64,000 nucleotides of DNA from RGIG3102 sp964525015 (GTDB taxonomy: Bacteria; Bacillota; Clostridia; Oscillospirales; Ruminococcaceae), in contig CAZGFY010000004.1 in assembly GCA_964525015.1 (NCBI GenBank), positions 1-64,000 on the forward strand. Direction: 5' to 3'. The notes under the pieces are model-generated. The model was not told where the DNA came from and made no database searches. It saw only the letters and a program-made list of their open reading frames with translations. The first letter of the stretch is position 1, and each line of letters opens with the position of its first letter. Shown here in pieces: positions 44,345 to 53,544 of the stretch. The position numbers were made by a program, and so were the translations under genes.

Positions 44345-46147
44345 TTATTTATTCGCCTCTTCTTTAGTTTTTGCGATAACTTCTTGTTGAATTTTAACAA
44401 TGCTAGCATAAATTCCATCTAATAAAACCAGTTCATCGTGGGTTCCCTCTTCTTTAATGCTCCCTTTATCCAAAACTAAGATTTTATCAGATTGCATAAG
44501 AGTGTTAACCCTTTGTGAAATAATAAATGTTGTTATATCTTCGGTGTGAAATTTTAATTGCTTTCTAATATTGCTATCAGTTATCGAGTCAACAGCTGAT
44601 AAGCTATCATCAAAGCATAGGATTTTAGCACCAGTGTAGATTGTTCGAGCAATCGCAACCCTTTGCTTTTGCCCACCAGAAAGAGTTACCCCCCTTTCGC
44701 CAACCAAGGTTTCGTATTTATTTTCAAATCCTTCGATTGACTCGTGAACACAGGCAATTTGAGCCGATTTAAAAACCTTTTCATCATCAATATTCTTATC
44801 GCTGATTGCAATATTTTCTCTTATCGTTCGAGAAAATAAAAATGGCTCCTGCATAACAATTCCAAGCTGCTTTCTTAAACAGCTTAAATTAATATCATTT
44901 ATATTAATTCCATCAATAGTGATTTCGCCTTTTTCAGGAGTGTAAAATCTAGCAAGTAGGGCTAAAATTGTACTTTTTCCACTTCCAGCTGCCCCAAGCA
45001 GTGCAACGGTTTGCCCTTTTTTAATGGTAAAATTTAAATCGGTGAATAATTTTTGTCCATCATATGAAAAATCAACACCAGAAAATTCGATATCCCCATT
45101 AAAGGTGAAAGTTTTTCCACTTTCAAAATCTTCTTTTGGTGCTGTGTAAACTTCATTTATCCTATCTAGTGCCACCATAGCCTTACTCATGTTACCAATA
45201 ATTCTGCCAAGTGTTCTTATTGGCCAGGCAAGCATAGCATTATAAAGCATAAAAGAGATAACATCGCCAGTGCTTATTCCGCCATTTGCAGCAAGAAGTA
45301 TGCTAGCTATTAAAACAACAATTGTTTGCACAACAGTTAGAAATTCGCCAATCGCCCAATACCAAGCCAGCAAATCCCCAACCTTTATCCACATATTTGA
45401 AAAATCTGCATTTTTAATATTAAAATTATCTCTTTCATATCTTTGCTTTCCAAAAGCTCTTACAACCCTTGGCGCTGATAAATTTTCTTGCACCTGAGAT
45501 TGAAGCTCCCCCTCTGCCTCATCGGCAACTAAAAATCGGCTTTGGATTTTTGAATAGAAGATAGCCGAAAACCCTAAAACAACAGGCACGATAACAAAGG
45601 ATATTATAGTTAAAGGCACTGAAATTGTAGACATAAAAATATAGGATAAAATTAATCTAAAAACTATCCTAATTATATCCATAGCCTCAACCATAAATAA
45701 TCTTACTGTTTCAATATCGCTAGAACATCTTTGAATAATATCCCCTGTTTGAATATTTCTATGATAAGAAAAGGGAGCTTTTTGCAAAGCTTCAAAAACA
45801 CTTTGGCGAATATTAAAGGCTAAATTTTCAGTTAGATTTTTAACGGATAATAGCCTGAAAAATTCAAAAAGTGCGTTAATTCCACTTATAGCTAAAAATA
45901 ACAATATAATGATATATATATTGTTGTATAAGTATTCTCTAATGTTATTTTCAGTTAAATAATTTGAAATACCTTCGGGCAAATCAAAAGGAGCTGTTCC
46001 GATAATGCTATCAACAGTTATCCCTATAAATCTAGGGCTTGCAAGAGAAAAAACAGAGCCTACCACAATACAAATCATAGAAACAAGGATGTATCTATAA
46101 TTTCCTTTTAATTGTTTGTTTAAAAAATTTCGTGAACTATTATTCAT
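44345..46147 (-). CDS. ABC exporter subunit with degenerate ATP site
   Basis: A 600-aa half-exporter with six membrane helices and an ATPase domain. Walker A is GAAGSGKSTILAL (about 375), the signature LSGGQKQRVAIAR is canonical, but Walker B reads ILCFDDSLSAVD, with Asp in place of the catalytic Glu. This is the usual state of one partner in heterodimeric exporters such as TM287/288 or BmrCD. It is the first gene of the pair. The substrate is unknown; multidrug or lipid transport is common in the family. Confidence 0.93.
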   Translation of the reverse strand: MNNSSRNFLNKQLKGNYRYILVSMICIVVGSVFSLASPRFIGITVDSIIGTAPFDLPEGISNYLTENNIREYLYNNIYIIILLFLAISGINALFEFFRLLSVKNLTENLAFNIRQSVFEALQKAPFSYHRNIQTGDIIQRCSSDIETVRLFMVEAMDIIRIVFRLILSYIFMSTISVPLTIISFVIVPVVLGFSAIFYSKIQSRFLVADEAEGELQSQVQENLSAPRVVRAFGKQRYERDNFNIKNADFSNMWIKVGDLLAWYWAIGEFLTVVQTIVVLIASILLAANGGISTGDVISFMLYNAMLAWPIRTLGRIIGNMSKAMVALDRINEVYTAPKEDFESGKTFTFNGDIEFSGVDFSYDGQKLFTDLNFTIKKGQTVALLGAAGSGKSTILALLARFYTPEKGEITIDGININDINLSCLRKQLGIVMQEPFLFSRTIRENIAISDKNIDDEKVFKSAQIACVHESIEGFENKYETLVGERGVTLSGGQKQRVAIARTIYTGAKILCFDDSLSAVDSITDSNIRKQLKFHTEDITTFIISQRVNTLMQSDKILVLDKGSIKEEGTHDELVLLDGIYASIVKIQQEVIAKTKEEANK

Positions 46148-46262
46148 ATTTACTAATTCCTATTGATTTTTTTGTTAATTAAAGATAAAATGTATATTAT
46201 TCATACTTGTGTTTTATTATATCACAAGTTTTTGATTTTTAAAATAGGAGAATTTACAAAAG

Positions 46263-46913
46263 ATGAGAATGAGAAGAAAGCCTTGGGCAAGGCCTGAGCT
46301 TGATGCTAGTGATATATATATTAAAAATCCGATAGAGCATTTTTCTAATTGGCAAAAAACATTTAAAAAAGAACAACCACTTCATATAGAGCTTGGCTGT
46401 GGTAAAGGAAGTTTTATTTCGCAAAAGGGATATCAAAATAAAGATATAAACTTTTTGGCTTTTGATATTAAAAGTGAAATGCTCGCATTAACTAAAAGAA
46501 ATATCGAAAAAGTTTATGGGAATGAAGATATTGATAATATTAGGATAACCGCCTTTGATATAAGTAGAATTGATTTAGCGGTGAGCGAAGAAGATAAGGC
46601 AGAAGTTATCTATATTAATTTTTGCAATCCGTGGCCAAAAGATAGGCATAAAAAACGCAGACTAACTCACACAAGGCAGCTTTTGATGTATAAAAAGTTT
46701 TTAAAAAAAGGTGGAAAAATTTATTTTAAAACCGACGATGATGAACTGTTTTCAGAAAGCCTTGAATACTTTAAAGAGGCAGGGCTAAAAAGCGAGTTTA
46801 TAAGCTATGATTTACACGCAAATTCTTGGGATAATAATATTGTAACCGAACACGAAACAATGTTTACCAATGAAGGAATTAAAATTAAAGCAATTATTTT
46901 AATAAATGAATAA
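46263..46913 (+). CDS. trmB: tRNA (guanine-N7-)-methyltransferase
   Basis: Makes m7G46 in tRNA. The 216-aa product has SAM motif ELGCGKGSFI (about residue 44) and the TrmB signature NFCNPWPKDRHKKRRLTH. AGGAG lies 12 bases upstream of the ATG. It stands alone, diverging from the ABC exporter and ending at a strong terminator. Confidence 0.96.
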   Translation: MRMRRKPWARPELDASDIYIKNPIEHFSNWQKTFKKEQPLHIELGCGKGSFISQKGYQNKDINFLAFDIKSEMLALTKRNIEKVYGNEDIDNIRITAFDISRIDLAVSEEDKAEVIYINFCNPWPKDRHKKRRLTHTRQLLMYKKFLKKGGKIYFKTDDDELFSESLEYFKEAGLKSEFISYDLHANSWDNNIVTEHETMFTNEGIKIKAIILINE

Positions 46914-46915
46914 AT

Positions 46916-46948
46916 AAAAGCATTACAGAATTTCTGTAATGCTTTTTA
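46916..46948. terminator. Bidirectional terminator
   Basis: AAAAGCATTACAGAA pairs with TTCTGTAATGCTTTT between converging trmB and spoVT. Confidence 0.93.
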
Positions 46949-46950
46949 AT

Positions 46951-47490
46951 TTAATTTTCAAGATAGTTAACAAGTAAACTAGCCGTTAAAATCAAAAGTT
47001 TTTTATTAATCTCATTTAAAACTTCATCGCTTTCTGAAATAAAAGCAACAAGCCCAGCTGCATCACCCTGAGCAATAATAGGAACTGCAGCTACACAATC
47101 GATATCGCTCATGCTAACGATTGGTTTTTTATCATCAGTGTTAAACTGCTTAAAATACGACATTCGTGCCTTTAAAATTTCTTCAACTTCTCTTGAAACG
47201 GTGTTATTAATTAAATCTTTTTTTCTTACGCCAGTGGCAGAAATTATTTTATCTTGATCAGTGATAACGCAGTTTATCCCTGAAATTTTAAAAAGTGTAT
47301 CAGCAAATCCCTGGCTGATACTAGATAAATCTTGCATCATAGAATATTTTTTTAAAACAACTTCTCCACTACCCATAATAAAAATCTCGAGTGGGTCGCC
47401 TTCTCGCATTCGCATAGTTCTTCTTATTTCTTTAGGTATAACAATTCTTCCCAAATCATCAACACGCCTAACAACGCCAGTAGCTTTCAT
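46951..47490 (-). CDS. spoVT: Stage V sporulation protein T
   Basis: A 179-aa transcription factor with an AbrB-type swapped-hairpin N-terminus (VDDLGRIVIPKEIRRTMRMR) and a C-terminal GAF domain (about 55-178). In Bacillus SpoVT adjusts forespore gene expression. It is full length and marks the organism as a spore former or a close relative of one. It has its own promoter region, and AAGGGGA precedes the start. Confidence 0.94.
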   Translation of the reverse strand: MKATGVVRRVDDLGRIVIPKEIRRTMRMREGDPLEIFIMGSGEVVLKKYSMMQDLSSISQGFADTLFKISGINCVITDQDKIISATGVRKKDLINNTVSREVEEILKARMSYFKQFNTDDKKPIVSMSDIDCVAAVPIIAQGDAAGLVAFISESDEVLNEINKKLLILTASLLVNYLEN

Positions 47491-47647
47491 ATTTTATCCC
47501 CTTTTTAATAAATTTTTAAGAATGTATAAGGATATTTTTGCACTAATAGTATAAAATATGCAAAGAATTTATTAACAAATTAAAAAAAGAATGAAATTAG
47601 CTTGACAAAAGGCTGAAAAATGTGTAGAATATATCTTGCACTAATAA

Positions 47648-47724
47648 GCGCTTGTAGCTCAGCTGGATAGAGTGACTGGCTACGAACCAGTAGGTCAGGG
47701 GTTCGAGTCCCTTCAAGCGCACCA
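47648..47724 (+). tRNA. tRNA-Arg (ACG)
   Basis: The cloverleaf is complete with encoded CCA. The acceptor GCGCTTG pairs with CAAGCGC, the anticodon stem is ACTGG/CCAGT with loop CTACGAA, and the T-loop is TTCGAGT. A TTGACA (47602-47607) with a TAGAAT (47625-47630) lies upstream, and a terminator follows. Confidence 0.97.
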
Positions 47725-47727
47725 ATA

Positions 47728-47760
47728 AAAAAGTTCACATCTTAGGATGTGGACTTTTTT
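47728..47760 (+). terminator. Terminator after tRNA-Arg
   Basis: AAAAGTTCACATC pairs with GATGTGGACTTTT around TTAG, followed by T residues. Confidence 0.9.
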
Positions 47761-47883
47761 ATTTCGTAAGCTTTGGACGAGAACAGCACGGCTCTTTTTT
47801 TACAGCTAATAAAAAAGTGGCTAAGCCTTGCACCTAATAAATTAGTGTGCTATAATCTATATTATTTTACGATAAAATAGAAG

Positions 47884-47948
47884 TTTTCTTTGCGTGCATA
47901 ATGGATTGCACGCAGTTTGATAAATCAAACACTGAAAACTACAATAAT
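47884..47948 (+). repeat. Short structured repeat family C, copy 1
   Basis: A 65-bp sequence with two hairpins: GCGTGCA/TGCACGC and GTTTGAT-AA-ATCAAAC, then ACTGAAAACTACAATAAT. The complement of 58801-58864 is the same element. In the second hairpin two pairs differ between copies yet both copies pair (GAT/ATC here, GGC/GCC there). It lies in the probable leader of the gene at 48003. The rest of the 512-bp gap holds tRNA-Arg and its terminator. Confidence 0.68.
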
Positions 47949-48002
47949 TTAAATATAATTTATATTATTAACAAAAAGCACTATTTGAAAGGAATTTGAA
48001 TT

Positions 48003-48863
48003 ATGGAAAAACTGCAAACTTTAAGAGAAAATAAAGATTGGATTAATTTAGCTATTGAGTATTATAATCTAGGGGTTAACGCTATGGAAGAGGGCGATAA
48101 TATTAAAGCCACTTTATGGCTTAATCGCAGTAATGCTATTTATAGTGCAAAAGATGATATATATACAGGTGTTGGAGAAAAATTACAGGATGACTGCTCT
48201 TCTAGAATAGGCGAGCTTGAAGATATGGATAATATCTATAATAATTTCCCAGAATACACAAGGGGGATTTTAAGCCAATTATCTAGTGCACAATATAGTA
48301 TTGTGGGGTTATTCTCTATTGCAAGATTAACTTCTATATTTAATAAACTTTCAAAATTAACTGGGTGTGAGATTTTAGGAGAAATTGATAAAGTGCCAAA
48401 TATTATTTTAAAATCATTCACAACAGGAATTTCAGGAGAAGAATTTCAGTTTATGTCTGAGCTTGCCACTGAATTATATTCTTTTGCTGACAGTGAATAT
48501 TACTGGGGCAACACTGAAACTATCCAAGGGGTAAATAATCAGCCGTTTGAAGTTTTTGATTTACACGGAATGATGGGAGCTATCCAAGAAATCATAACAT
48601 ATCTTTTAGATTTTACAGATAGTTTATCAGCTATGTCGCAAGGGGAAGAGCCACCAGTATCTGAATGTGAGATTATAAACTGCACTTTACTCGCTGATTA
48701 TTATGCAAGAACAACAAACAAAAATCTTGATGAAATACCTGAAATAAAAGCTGAAATAGCAAGAATTAATGATGATTTCAAATTTATAACATCAAATATC
48801 ACATTTGATAGTATTATAAATAGAGTTAATGATTATAAAAATTTAGATATTTTAAAAATATAA
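48003..48863 (+). CDS. Hypothetical protein, 286 aa
   Basis: Unrecognised. The product is acidic, predicted mostly helical, and has no signal or membrane segment. The first 55 residues (LAIEYYNLGVNAMEEGDNIKATLWLNRS) resemble one or two tetratricopeptide repeats. Ribosome site AAAGGA lies upstream. It is 13 bp before a small monooxygenase-type gene and probably cotranscribed with it. Confidence 0.75.
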   Translation: MEKLQTLRENKDWINLAIEYYNLGVNAMEEGDNIKATLWLNRSNAIYSAKDDIYTGVGEKLQDDCSSRIGELEDMDNIYNNFPEYTRGILSQLSSAQYSIVGLFSIARLTSIFNKLSKLTGCEILGEIDKVPNIILKSFTTGISGEEFQFMSELATELYSFADSEYYWGNTETIQGVNNQPFEVFDLHGMMGAIQEIITYLLDFTDSLSAMSQGEEPPVSECEIINCTLLADYYARTTNKNLDEIPEIKAEIARINDDFKFITSNITFDSIINRVNDYKNLDILKI

Positions 48864-48876
48864 GGAGATATATATT

Positions 48877-49167
48877 ATGAAAGAACTAGGAATTATAGCA
48901 ATTATAAAAGCAAAAGCAGGGCAAGTTGAGAATTTAAAGGCAGAAGTTGAAAAAATCATCCCAGCAACAAGGGCTGAAAAAGGCTGTGTTTACTATAATT
49001 TAAATGTGGATAATCTTGATAGTGATAAAATAGTTATAACAGAAAAATGGGAAAACTATGATTTATGGCAAGACCATATAAAGAGCGAACATATGGCAGT
49101 TTACAGAGAAAAAACAAAAGATATGGTTTTAGAAAAAGAGATACTGCAATTAACACAGGTTAACTAA
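48877..49167 (+). CDS. Antibiotic biosynthesis monooxygenase (ABM) domain protein
   Basis: A 96-aa single ABM/YgiN-like domain (KELGIIAIIKAKAGQVENLK, then EKGCVYYNLNVDN and ITEKWENYDLWQDHIKSEHM). Such dimeric proteins include quinol monooxygenases and haem-degrading enzymes; the exact reaction here is unknown. Ribosome site AAGGAG is eight bases upstream, and a terminator follows the gene. Confidence 0.87.
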   Translation: MKELGIIAIIKAKAGQVENLKAEVEKIIPATRAEKGCVYYNLNVDNLDSDKIVITEKWENYDLWQDHIKSEHMAVYREKTKDMVLEKEILQLTQVN

Positions 49168-49193
49168 TTTTAGATACTTAAAAATAATTTGTT

Positions 49194-49222
49194 AAAAAAT
49201 GGATAGCAGTATCCATTTTTTT
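49194..49222 (+). terminator. Intrinsic terminator
   Basis: AAAAAATGGATA-GCAG-TATCCATTTTTTT, just after the ABM gene. Confidence 0.93.
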
Positions 49223-49313
49223 AGTGTTTATTTTTTACTTGCATATATTTTTTTATGCTGTATAATAGTGGTTGATATAATGAAAGGCAAAATAAGGAAG
49301 GGATAGATATTAT

Positions 49314-49952
49314 ATGAAAAAGAAAAATTTAATACTGGAAATACTTAAAGTAACAGGAGTATTAATAGTTGCGTGGTTATTATGGGTTTTCATTTTAGCA
49401 ACGATTATTCCAGAAGTTTCAGCAGAATTTGCTATGAGCACAAGTATGATTTTAGGTGCTATAACTGCCGTTATCTTTTTACTTATACCAGAAATAAACA
49501 CTGTGAACGCATTAAAAAATCAAGGGGCAGAAGCTGTAAATAATATTACTGCTGAAAATGAAAAGCTAGATAATTTACTAACTAAAGCAAATAAATTCAC
49601 CGATAAATATATGATGGATAATTCAAATGAAACATCTAATATCTCTTTAGAAGCTGAATTTGAAAAAAGTGTATCTCAAAGCATTAAAAATTCATCGGCG
49701 TTTGAAAGAAAAATAAATCAATTCCCAGAGTTTTTAAAAAATGAAGCAGTTATGGAATTATTAAAACAAATGCGTCAAAGTGAAAATGCTATTCAAAGCT
49801 ATGAGCAGTTTCATAATAATGTAGCTGTGCAGTATAACTACACTATAAATTCATTCCCACTTAAGATATTTAAAGGCCTATTTCGTCTGGAAGACGTTAG
49901 CTATTATAATAGAGATAATGATTTAATTTCTGATGAAGAGCTAGGAATATAG
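49314..49952 (+). CDS. LemA-like membrane protein
   Basis: A 212-aa protein with two N-terminal membrane helices (about 12-33 and 40-60) and a helical cytoplasmic part. The C-terminal stretch VQYNYTINSFPLKIFKGLFRLEDVSYY closely follows the LemA end (YN-x-x-I-x-x-FP...GLF-F...Y). LemA proteins usually have one membrane helix, so the second is unusual. The function of LemA proteins is poorly known. Ribosome site AAGGAAGGG lies upstream. Confidence 0.72.
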   Translation: MKKKNLILEILKVTGVLIVAWLLWVFILATIIPEVSAEFAMSTSMILGAITAVIFLLIPEINTVNALKNQGAEAVNNITAENEKLDNLLTKANKFTDKYMMDNSNETSNISLEAEFEKSVSQSIKNSSAFERKINQFPEFLKNEAVMELLKQMRQSENAIQSYEQFHNNVAVQYNYTINSFPLKIFKGLFRLEDVSYYNRDNDLISDEELGI

Positions 49953-49957
49953 TAGAT

Positions 49958-49994
49958 AAAAAAATCTAACACTGATGATAGTGTTAGGTTTTTT
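49958..49994. terminator. Bidirectional terminator
   Basis: AAAAAATCTAACACT pairs with AGTGTTAGGTTTTTT between the converging LemA-like and AraC genes. Confidence 0.92.
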
Positions 49995-49995
49995 A

Positions 49996-50802
49996 TTATA
50001 GTGAATACTGCTTATATTTCCTTGGGGACACGCCATAGTATTTTTTAAAGCATTTATAAAAATTAGTGTAATCGCAAAATCCACAACTTGAGGCAGATTC
50101 ATTTATACTCATTCCCTTATCCATTAATTTAATAGCTTCAAGCAGACGTTTTTTTATAATATATTGATATAAAGAACTTCCAACCTGCTGTGAAAACTTA
50201 TGAGATAAATTATATTTATCTAAATAAAAATGAGTTGCAATACTTTCTAGTGAAAGATTGTGCATATAATTATTATCAATATATTCAACGCATTTATAAA
50301 TTAAATCTTCTTTTTTTGTTATAGATTGTTTTTGGATAATGATATCTGAATTTCTTGAAATCAAAACAAGGATTTGATTTATTAAGCTTTCTTGCACAAT
50401 TTCATATCCTAGCTTTTTTATTTCGCTTTCCTTTAATAAATCCTTTAATAGCTGTGCTAATTTTTCTTGTTCGCTCCAGTTTAAATGCATTAATAGGGTT
50501 TCTTTTAAAGATAAGTTTTTTGCAATTTTGGTGGATTTATCAACACTGATATGAAGAACCAGCCTATCAAAAGACGTTTTGTGATACTGCACTAATTGAT
50601 GAAATGTAAAAGGTGGAATAATAAGTAAATTCCCTTTACTTAAATTATAATTTATCCCTTGAGAAGAATAAACAGCTCCACCACCTTCGGTGTAAAAAAA
50701 TTCAAAATGGTCGTGATAGTGTAAATTTATCGCTTCTTTTGCCTTGTTTTGCCTTAGTGCAAATTCTGCACCACCAAAAATTTGTATATCATTATATTGC
50801 AT
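49996..50802 (-). CDS. AraC-family transcriptional regulator
   Basis: A 268-aa regulator with an N-terminal cupin sensor (LHYHDHFEFFYTEGGGAVYS) and a C-terminal double HTH (SLESIATHFYLDKYNLSHKF and SINESASSCGFCDYTNFYKCFKKYYGVSPRKYK). It diverges from a sugar isomerase-like gene and probably controls it in response to a sugar or related ligand, by analogy with the family. Confidence 0.92.
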   Translation of the reverse strand: MQYNDIQIFGGAEFALRQNKAKEAINLHYHDHFEFFYTEGGGAVYSSQGINYNLSKGNLLIIPPFTFHQLVQYHKTSFDRLVLHISVDKSTKIAKNLSLKETLLMHLNWSEQEKLAQLLKDLLKESEIKKLGYEIVQESLINQILVLISRNSDIIIQKQSITKKEDLIYKCVEYIDNNYMHNLSLESIATHFYLDKYNLSHKFSQQVGSSLYQYIIKKRLLEAIKLMDKGMSINESASSCGFCDYTNFYKCFKKYYGVSPRKYKQYSL

Positions 50803-50946
50803 ATAAATCTCCTTACTCTAAATATTTGTGCCAAGATTGTCAATGTTTTTTGCAAGTTTTGATATGTTATTTAGTTTTTATTGCATATATAATATAGATA
50901 ACATATTACTTACAACAAAGTCAAGAAAATAAAAGGAGATTAAATA

Positions 50947-51810
50947 ATGGCTAGAATTGGTATACAAATGATGAATTTTAGAGAAGTTGTTTTAAAAGAA
51001 GGCGTTTACAACACTTTAAAAAAATTAAATGAAATGGGATACAATGTATTTGAGCTTTCAATGGTTGCAACAACGCCTGAAAATATAAAAGAAATCCAAA
51101 GGGCAATAAAAGATTTTAATATTGAAATTGGAGCTATGAGTACAGCTTTAGAATCGCCACATCCGTCAGTTGAAGCGCTAGACACTCATTTTGAAAAAAC
51201 AGTTGCAGATTGCAAGGCTTTAGGGTGCAGTATTTTAAGAATTGGAATACTTCCATTTAATCTAATGGGGGACGAAAAGCTAGCACTAGATTTTATAAAA
51301 AAATGCGATGAGCAAGCAAAAAAACTAAAGCCATATGGAATTAGCCTGCATTTCCATTCACACCATAATGAATTTACAAAATTTAATGGCAAATATCTAA
51401 TTGATAGTATGCGAGATGAAACATCCACACTAGGATTTGAACTTGATACTCACTGGATTTGGCGTGGTGGCAAAATTCCACAAGAATTTATAAAAACTTT
51501 TAAAGATAGAATAACTGTTCTCCATTTAAAAGACTACGCCGTGTCTGCACCTGATTTTAGTATGTTTAAGCAGGAAGAAATCCACCCAGGAAATCAAAAT
51601 TTTGTTTCAGCATACCACGGAATTGTTCACTATGCGCCAGTTGGCGAAGGGAGTTTGAATTTTAAAGAGATTATTAATTCAGCAGTTGAAATAGGAGTTA
51701 AATATTTCTTTATTGAGCAAGATGATACATATGGAAGAGATGTTTATGATTGCGCACAGTCTTCATATAATCACCTAGTTAAAATCGGATTTTTAGATTT
51801 ACTTAAATAA
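50947..51810 (+). CDS. Sugar phosphate isomerase/epimerase family protein (TIM barrel)
   Basis: A 287-aa AP-endonuclease-2 type TIM barrel related to xylose isomerase and inosose dehydratase. Likely metal ligands are in HFHSHHNEF (about 137-145), GFELDTHWIW (about 160-169), LHLKDY (about 192-197) and FIEQDD (about 257). Ribosome site AAAGGAG lies upstream. The divergent AraC gene suggests inducible sugar catabolism. The substrate cannot be told from sequence. Confidence 0.87.
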   Translation: MARIGIQMMNFREVVLKEGVYNTLKKLNEMGYNVFELSMVATTPENIKEIQRAIKDFNIEIGAMSTALESPHPSVEALDTHFEKTVADCKALGCSILRIGILPFNLMGDEKLALDFIKKCDEQAKKLKPYGISLHFHSHHNEFTKFNGKYLIDSMRDETSTLGFELDTHWIWRGGKIPQEFIKTFKDRITVLHLKDYAVSAPDFSMFKQEEIHPGNQNFVSAYHGIVHYAPVGEGSLNFKEIINSAVEIGVKYFFIEQDDTYGRDVYDCAQSSYNHLVKIGFLDLLK

Positions 51811-51818
51811 TTATAGAT

Positions 51819-51850
51819 AAAAAGAATGGCTTTTATAGCCATTCTTTTTT
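51819..51850. terminator. Bidirectional terminator
   Basis: AAAAAGAATGGCT-TTTAT-AGCCATTCTTTTT lies between the TIM-barrel gene and converging cwlD, reaching into the cwlD stop codon. Confidence 0.9.
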
Positions 51851-52640
51851 AATACCAAACTTTATAATAATCGCAGATTGCCTTATAATAAATTTCAGCA
51901 GATTTTTTTGCGCCCTCTTCCCCAGTCCAGTTTTCAACGTCGCTATAATTGCTTATAAAACACTGCTCCACTAAAATGCTAGGACAATTTACCTTATCCA
52001 CAATTCCAAAACTCTTACTACTTCTTATTTTATCATCAGAAGAATCTACGATTGTTTTATTATCATTATTATAATAAGCAAATTTAATCCCATTTTCGCC
52101 TCTTAAATTATGGCCAGCAGATTGCATCCCAGAAGTAATAAGCTGTGCGATTTGCATAGATTGGCTAGAATAAGTTCTTCCAGGTGGCGTTGGATAGCAT
52201 TCAAAGCCATGGGTGCTTTTTGAAGAGTCAGAATTTGCATGAATACTAATAACTAAATTTGCGCCAATCTCATTTATATAGTCTGCTCTATCTTGAATTG
52301 TTTTATTTTCAGTAAAATCTTTTGTTAAAACAGGGGTGAAATTCTCATTTTCCTCAAGTAGCGTATATAAGTGAGTGCTGGTTTGATTTATTACTTCAAC
52401 TTCATCAATAATTTTCATTGCCCCAGTATCTTCGCCACCGTGTCCGGGGTCTATGGCAATTATGATTTTTTCATTTTTTTCAAAACTTATAGCAGGAAAT
52501 CCTTGTTCATGTTCAAGTGTGCATATAGAAATACCATATAATAATTCATTTATAGTTAAAGAAGAAAAATTAAAAGCTAGAAAAAAGATTAAAATAAATA
52601 TAGCGGTAAAAAATTTAGCTAATATCTTTTGGATTCCCAA
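51849..52640 (-). CDS. cwlD: N-acetylmuramoyl-L-alanine amidase, CwlD-like
   Basis: A 263-aa Amidase_3 zinc enzyme with one N-terminal membrane segment. The motifs are IAIDPGHGGEDTG (zinc His), ISIHANSD and the catalytic Glu in SILVEQCFISN. In spore formers CwlD removes peptide side chains from cortex glycan so that PdaA can make muramic-delta-lactam. Its start lies inside the end of pdaA (26-bp overlap), which strongly supports the CwlD assignment over other amidases. Confidence 0.88.
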   Translation of the reverse strand: MGIQKILAKFFTAIFILIFFLAFNFSSLTINELLYGISICTLEHEQGFPAISFEKNEKIIIAIDPGHGGEDTGAMKIIDEVEVINQTSTHLYTLLEENENFTPVLTKDFTENKTIQDRADYINEIGANLVISIHANSDSSKSTHGFECYPTPPGRTYSSQSMQIAQLITSGMQSAGHNLRGENGIKFAYYNNDNKTIVDSSDDKIRSSKSFGIVDKVNCPSILVEQCFISNYSDVENWTGEEGAKKSAEIYYKAICDYYKVWY

Positions 52641-53412
52641 ATTCGTATCCCTCCTTAATTAATGTAGTGATGAATTCATCTAAAATTTCAGTATTTGTAC
52701 TGCTTTGTGGGTGCAAAAGAATAATTGCTCCATCGTGAACTCTTGAATATAAAGTTGAGAGTGCATCCTCCCTGCTTGGCTGATTATCAATCTCCCAATC
52801 AACATACGCAACCGACCATAATAATGTTTTGTATCCTAAGTCTTGTGCCCATTCAAGGTTTTCTGTGGTAAATCTGCCTTGGGGCGGGCGATAAAATTTA
52901 TTTTCTAAATTAAAGCCAATATATTCATTAAAACACTCTTCCATTTTTAAAAGCTCTTCTTTAAAATCTTCTTCATTTTTTTCATACATATTAGGGTGAG
53001 AATCTGTGTGGTTTCCAATTATATGCCCTTTTTCAACTATTAATTTAACCATCTCAGGAGCCTGCTTAATATAATCGGACACTAAAAAGAAAACAGCGGT
53101 TATATCATGTTTTTCTAAAGTATCTAAAAGGCTCTGGGTGTTTCCATTTTCAAATCCGGCATCAAATGTTAGGTAAAGAGTGTGGGGGTTATTTTCGTCA
53201 TAGTAGTAAGCGTTATATTTTAAAAGCTCTTGAGAAGGAAGATTAGGATCTGGAACTTCGTTTTCCTCTTTAAAGCTAATTCCCCAGCGAACCACCTCGC
53301 TACTTGCCATAGTTTCCTGTGTTTTTTCAAAATCTTCTAAAGAAAATCCGAATGAAAAAACAAAAATTAAAAGCAATATAAAATAAAGTTTTCGTTCATA
53401 ATTCTTACTCAT
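52615..53412 (-). CDS. pdaA: Polysaccharide deacetylase, PdaA-like
   Basis: A 265-aa NodB-fold deacetylase with an N-terminal membrane or signal segment. PdaA-specific blocks are LTFDAGFENGNTQSLLD (the second Asp of the usual TFDDG is replaced, as in PdaA proteins), GHIIGNHTDSHPN with the zinc His pair, YRPPQGRFT and LLWSVAYVDWEIDNQ. It deacetylates muramic acid for cortex delta-lactam. I start at MSKNYERK (53412), with AAAGGA 12 bases upstream; the frame is open to 53424. It forms an operon with cwlD. Confidence 0.9.
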   Translation of the reverse strand: MSKNYERKLYFILLLIFVFSFGFSLEDFEKTQETMASSEVVRWGISFKEENEVPDPNLPSQELLKYNAYYYDENNPHTLYLTFDAGFENGNTQSLLDTLEKHDITAVFFLVSDYIKQAPEMVKLIVEKGHIIGNHTDSHPNMYEKNEEDFKEELLKMEECFNEYIGFNLENKFYRPPQGRFTTENLEWAQDLGYKTLLWSVAYVDWEIDNQPSREDALSTLYSRVHDGAIILLHPQSSTNTEILDEFITTLIKEGYEFGNPKDIS

Positions 53413-53544
53413 AAATAATTCCATTCCTTTCCATTATTAAATATATGATAAATTTCACCTTTTAAGACGGATTTAGTATTGAAAAGTTGATGCAAAACAT
53501 AGTATAATTAATTATTAACCCAAAATTAAGGCAAAAGGACATAT

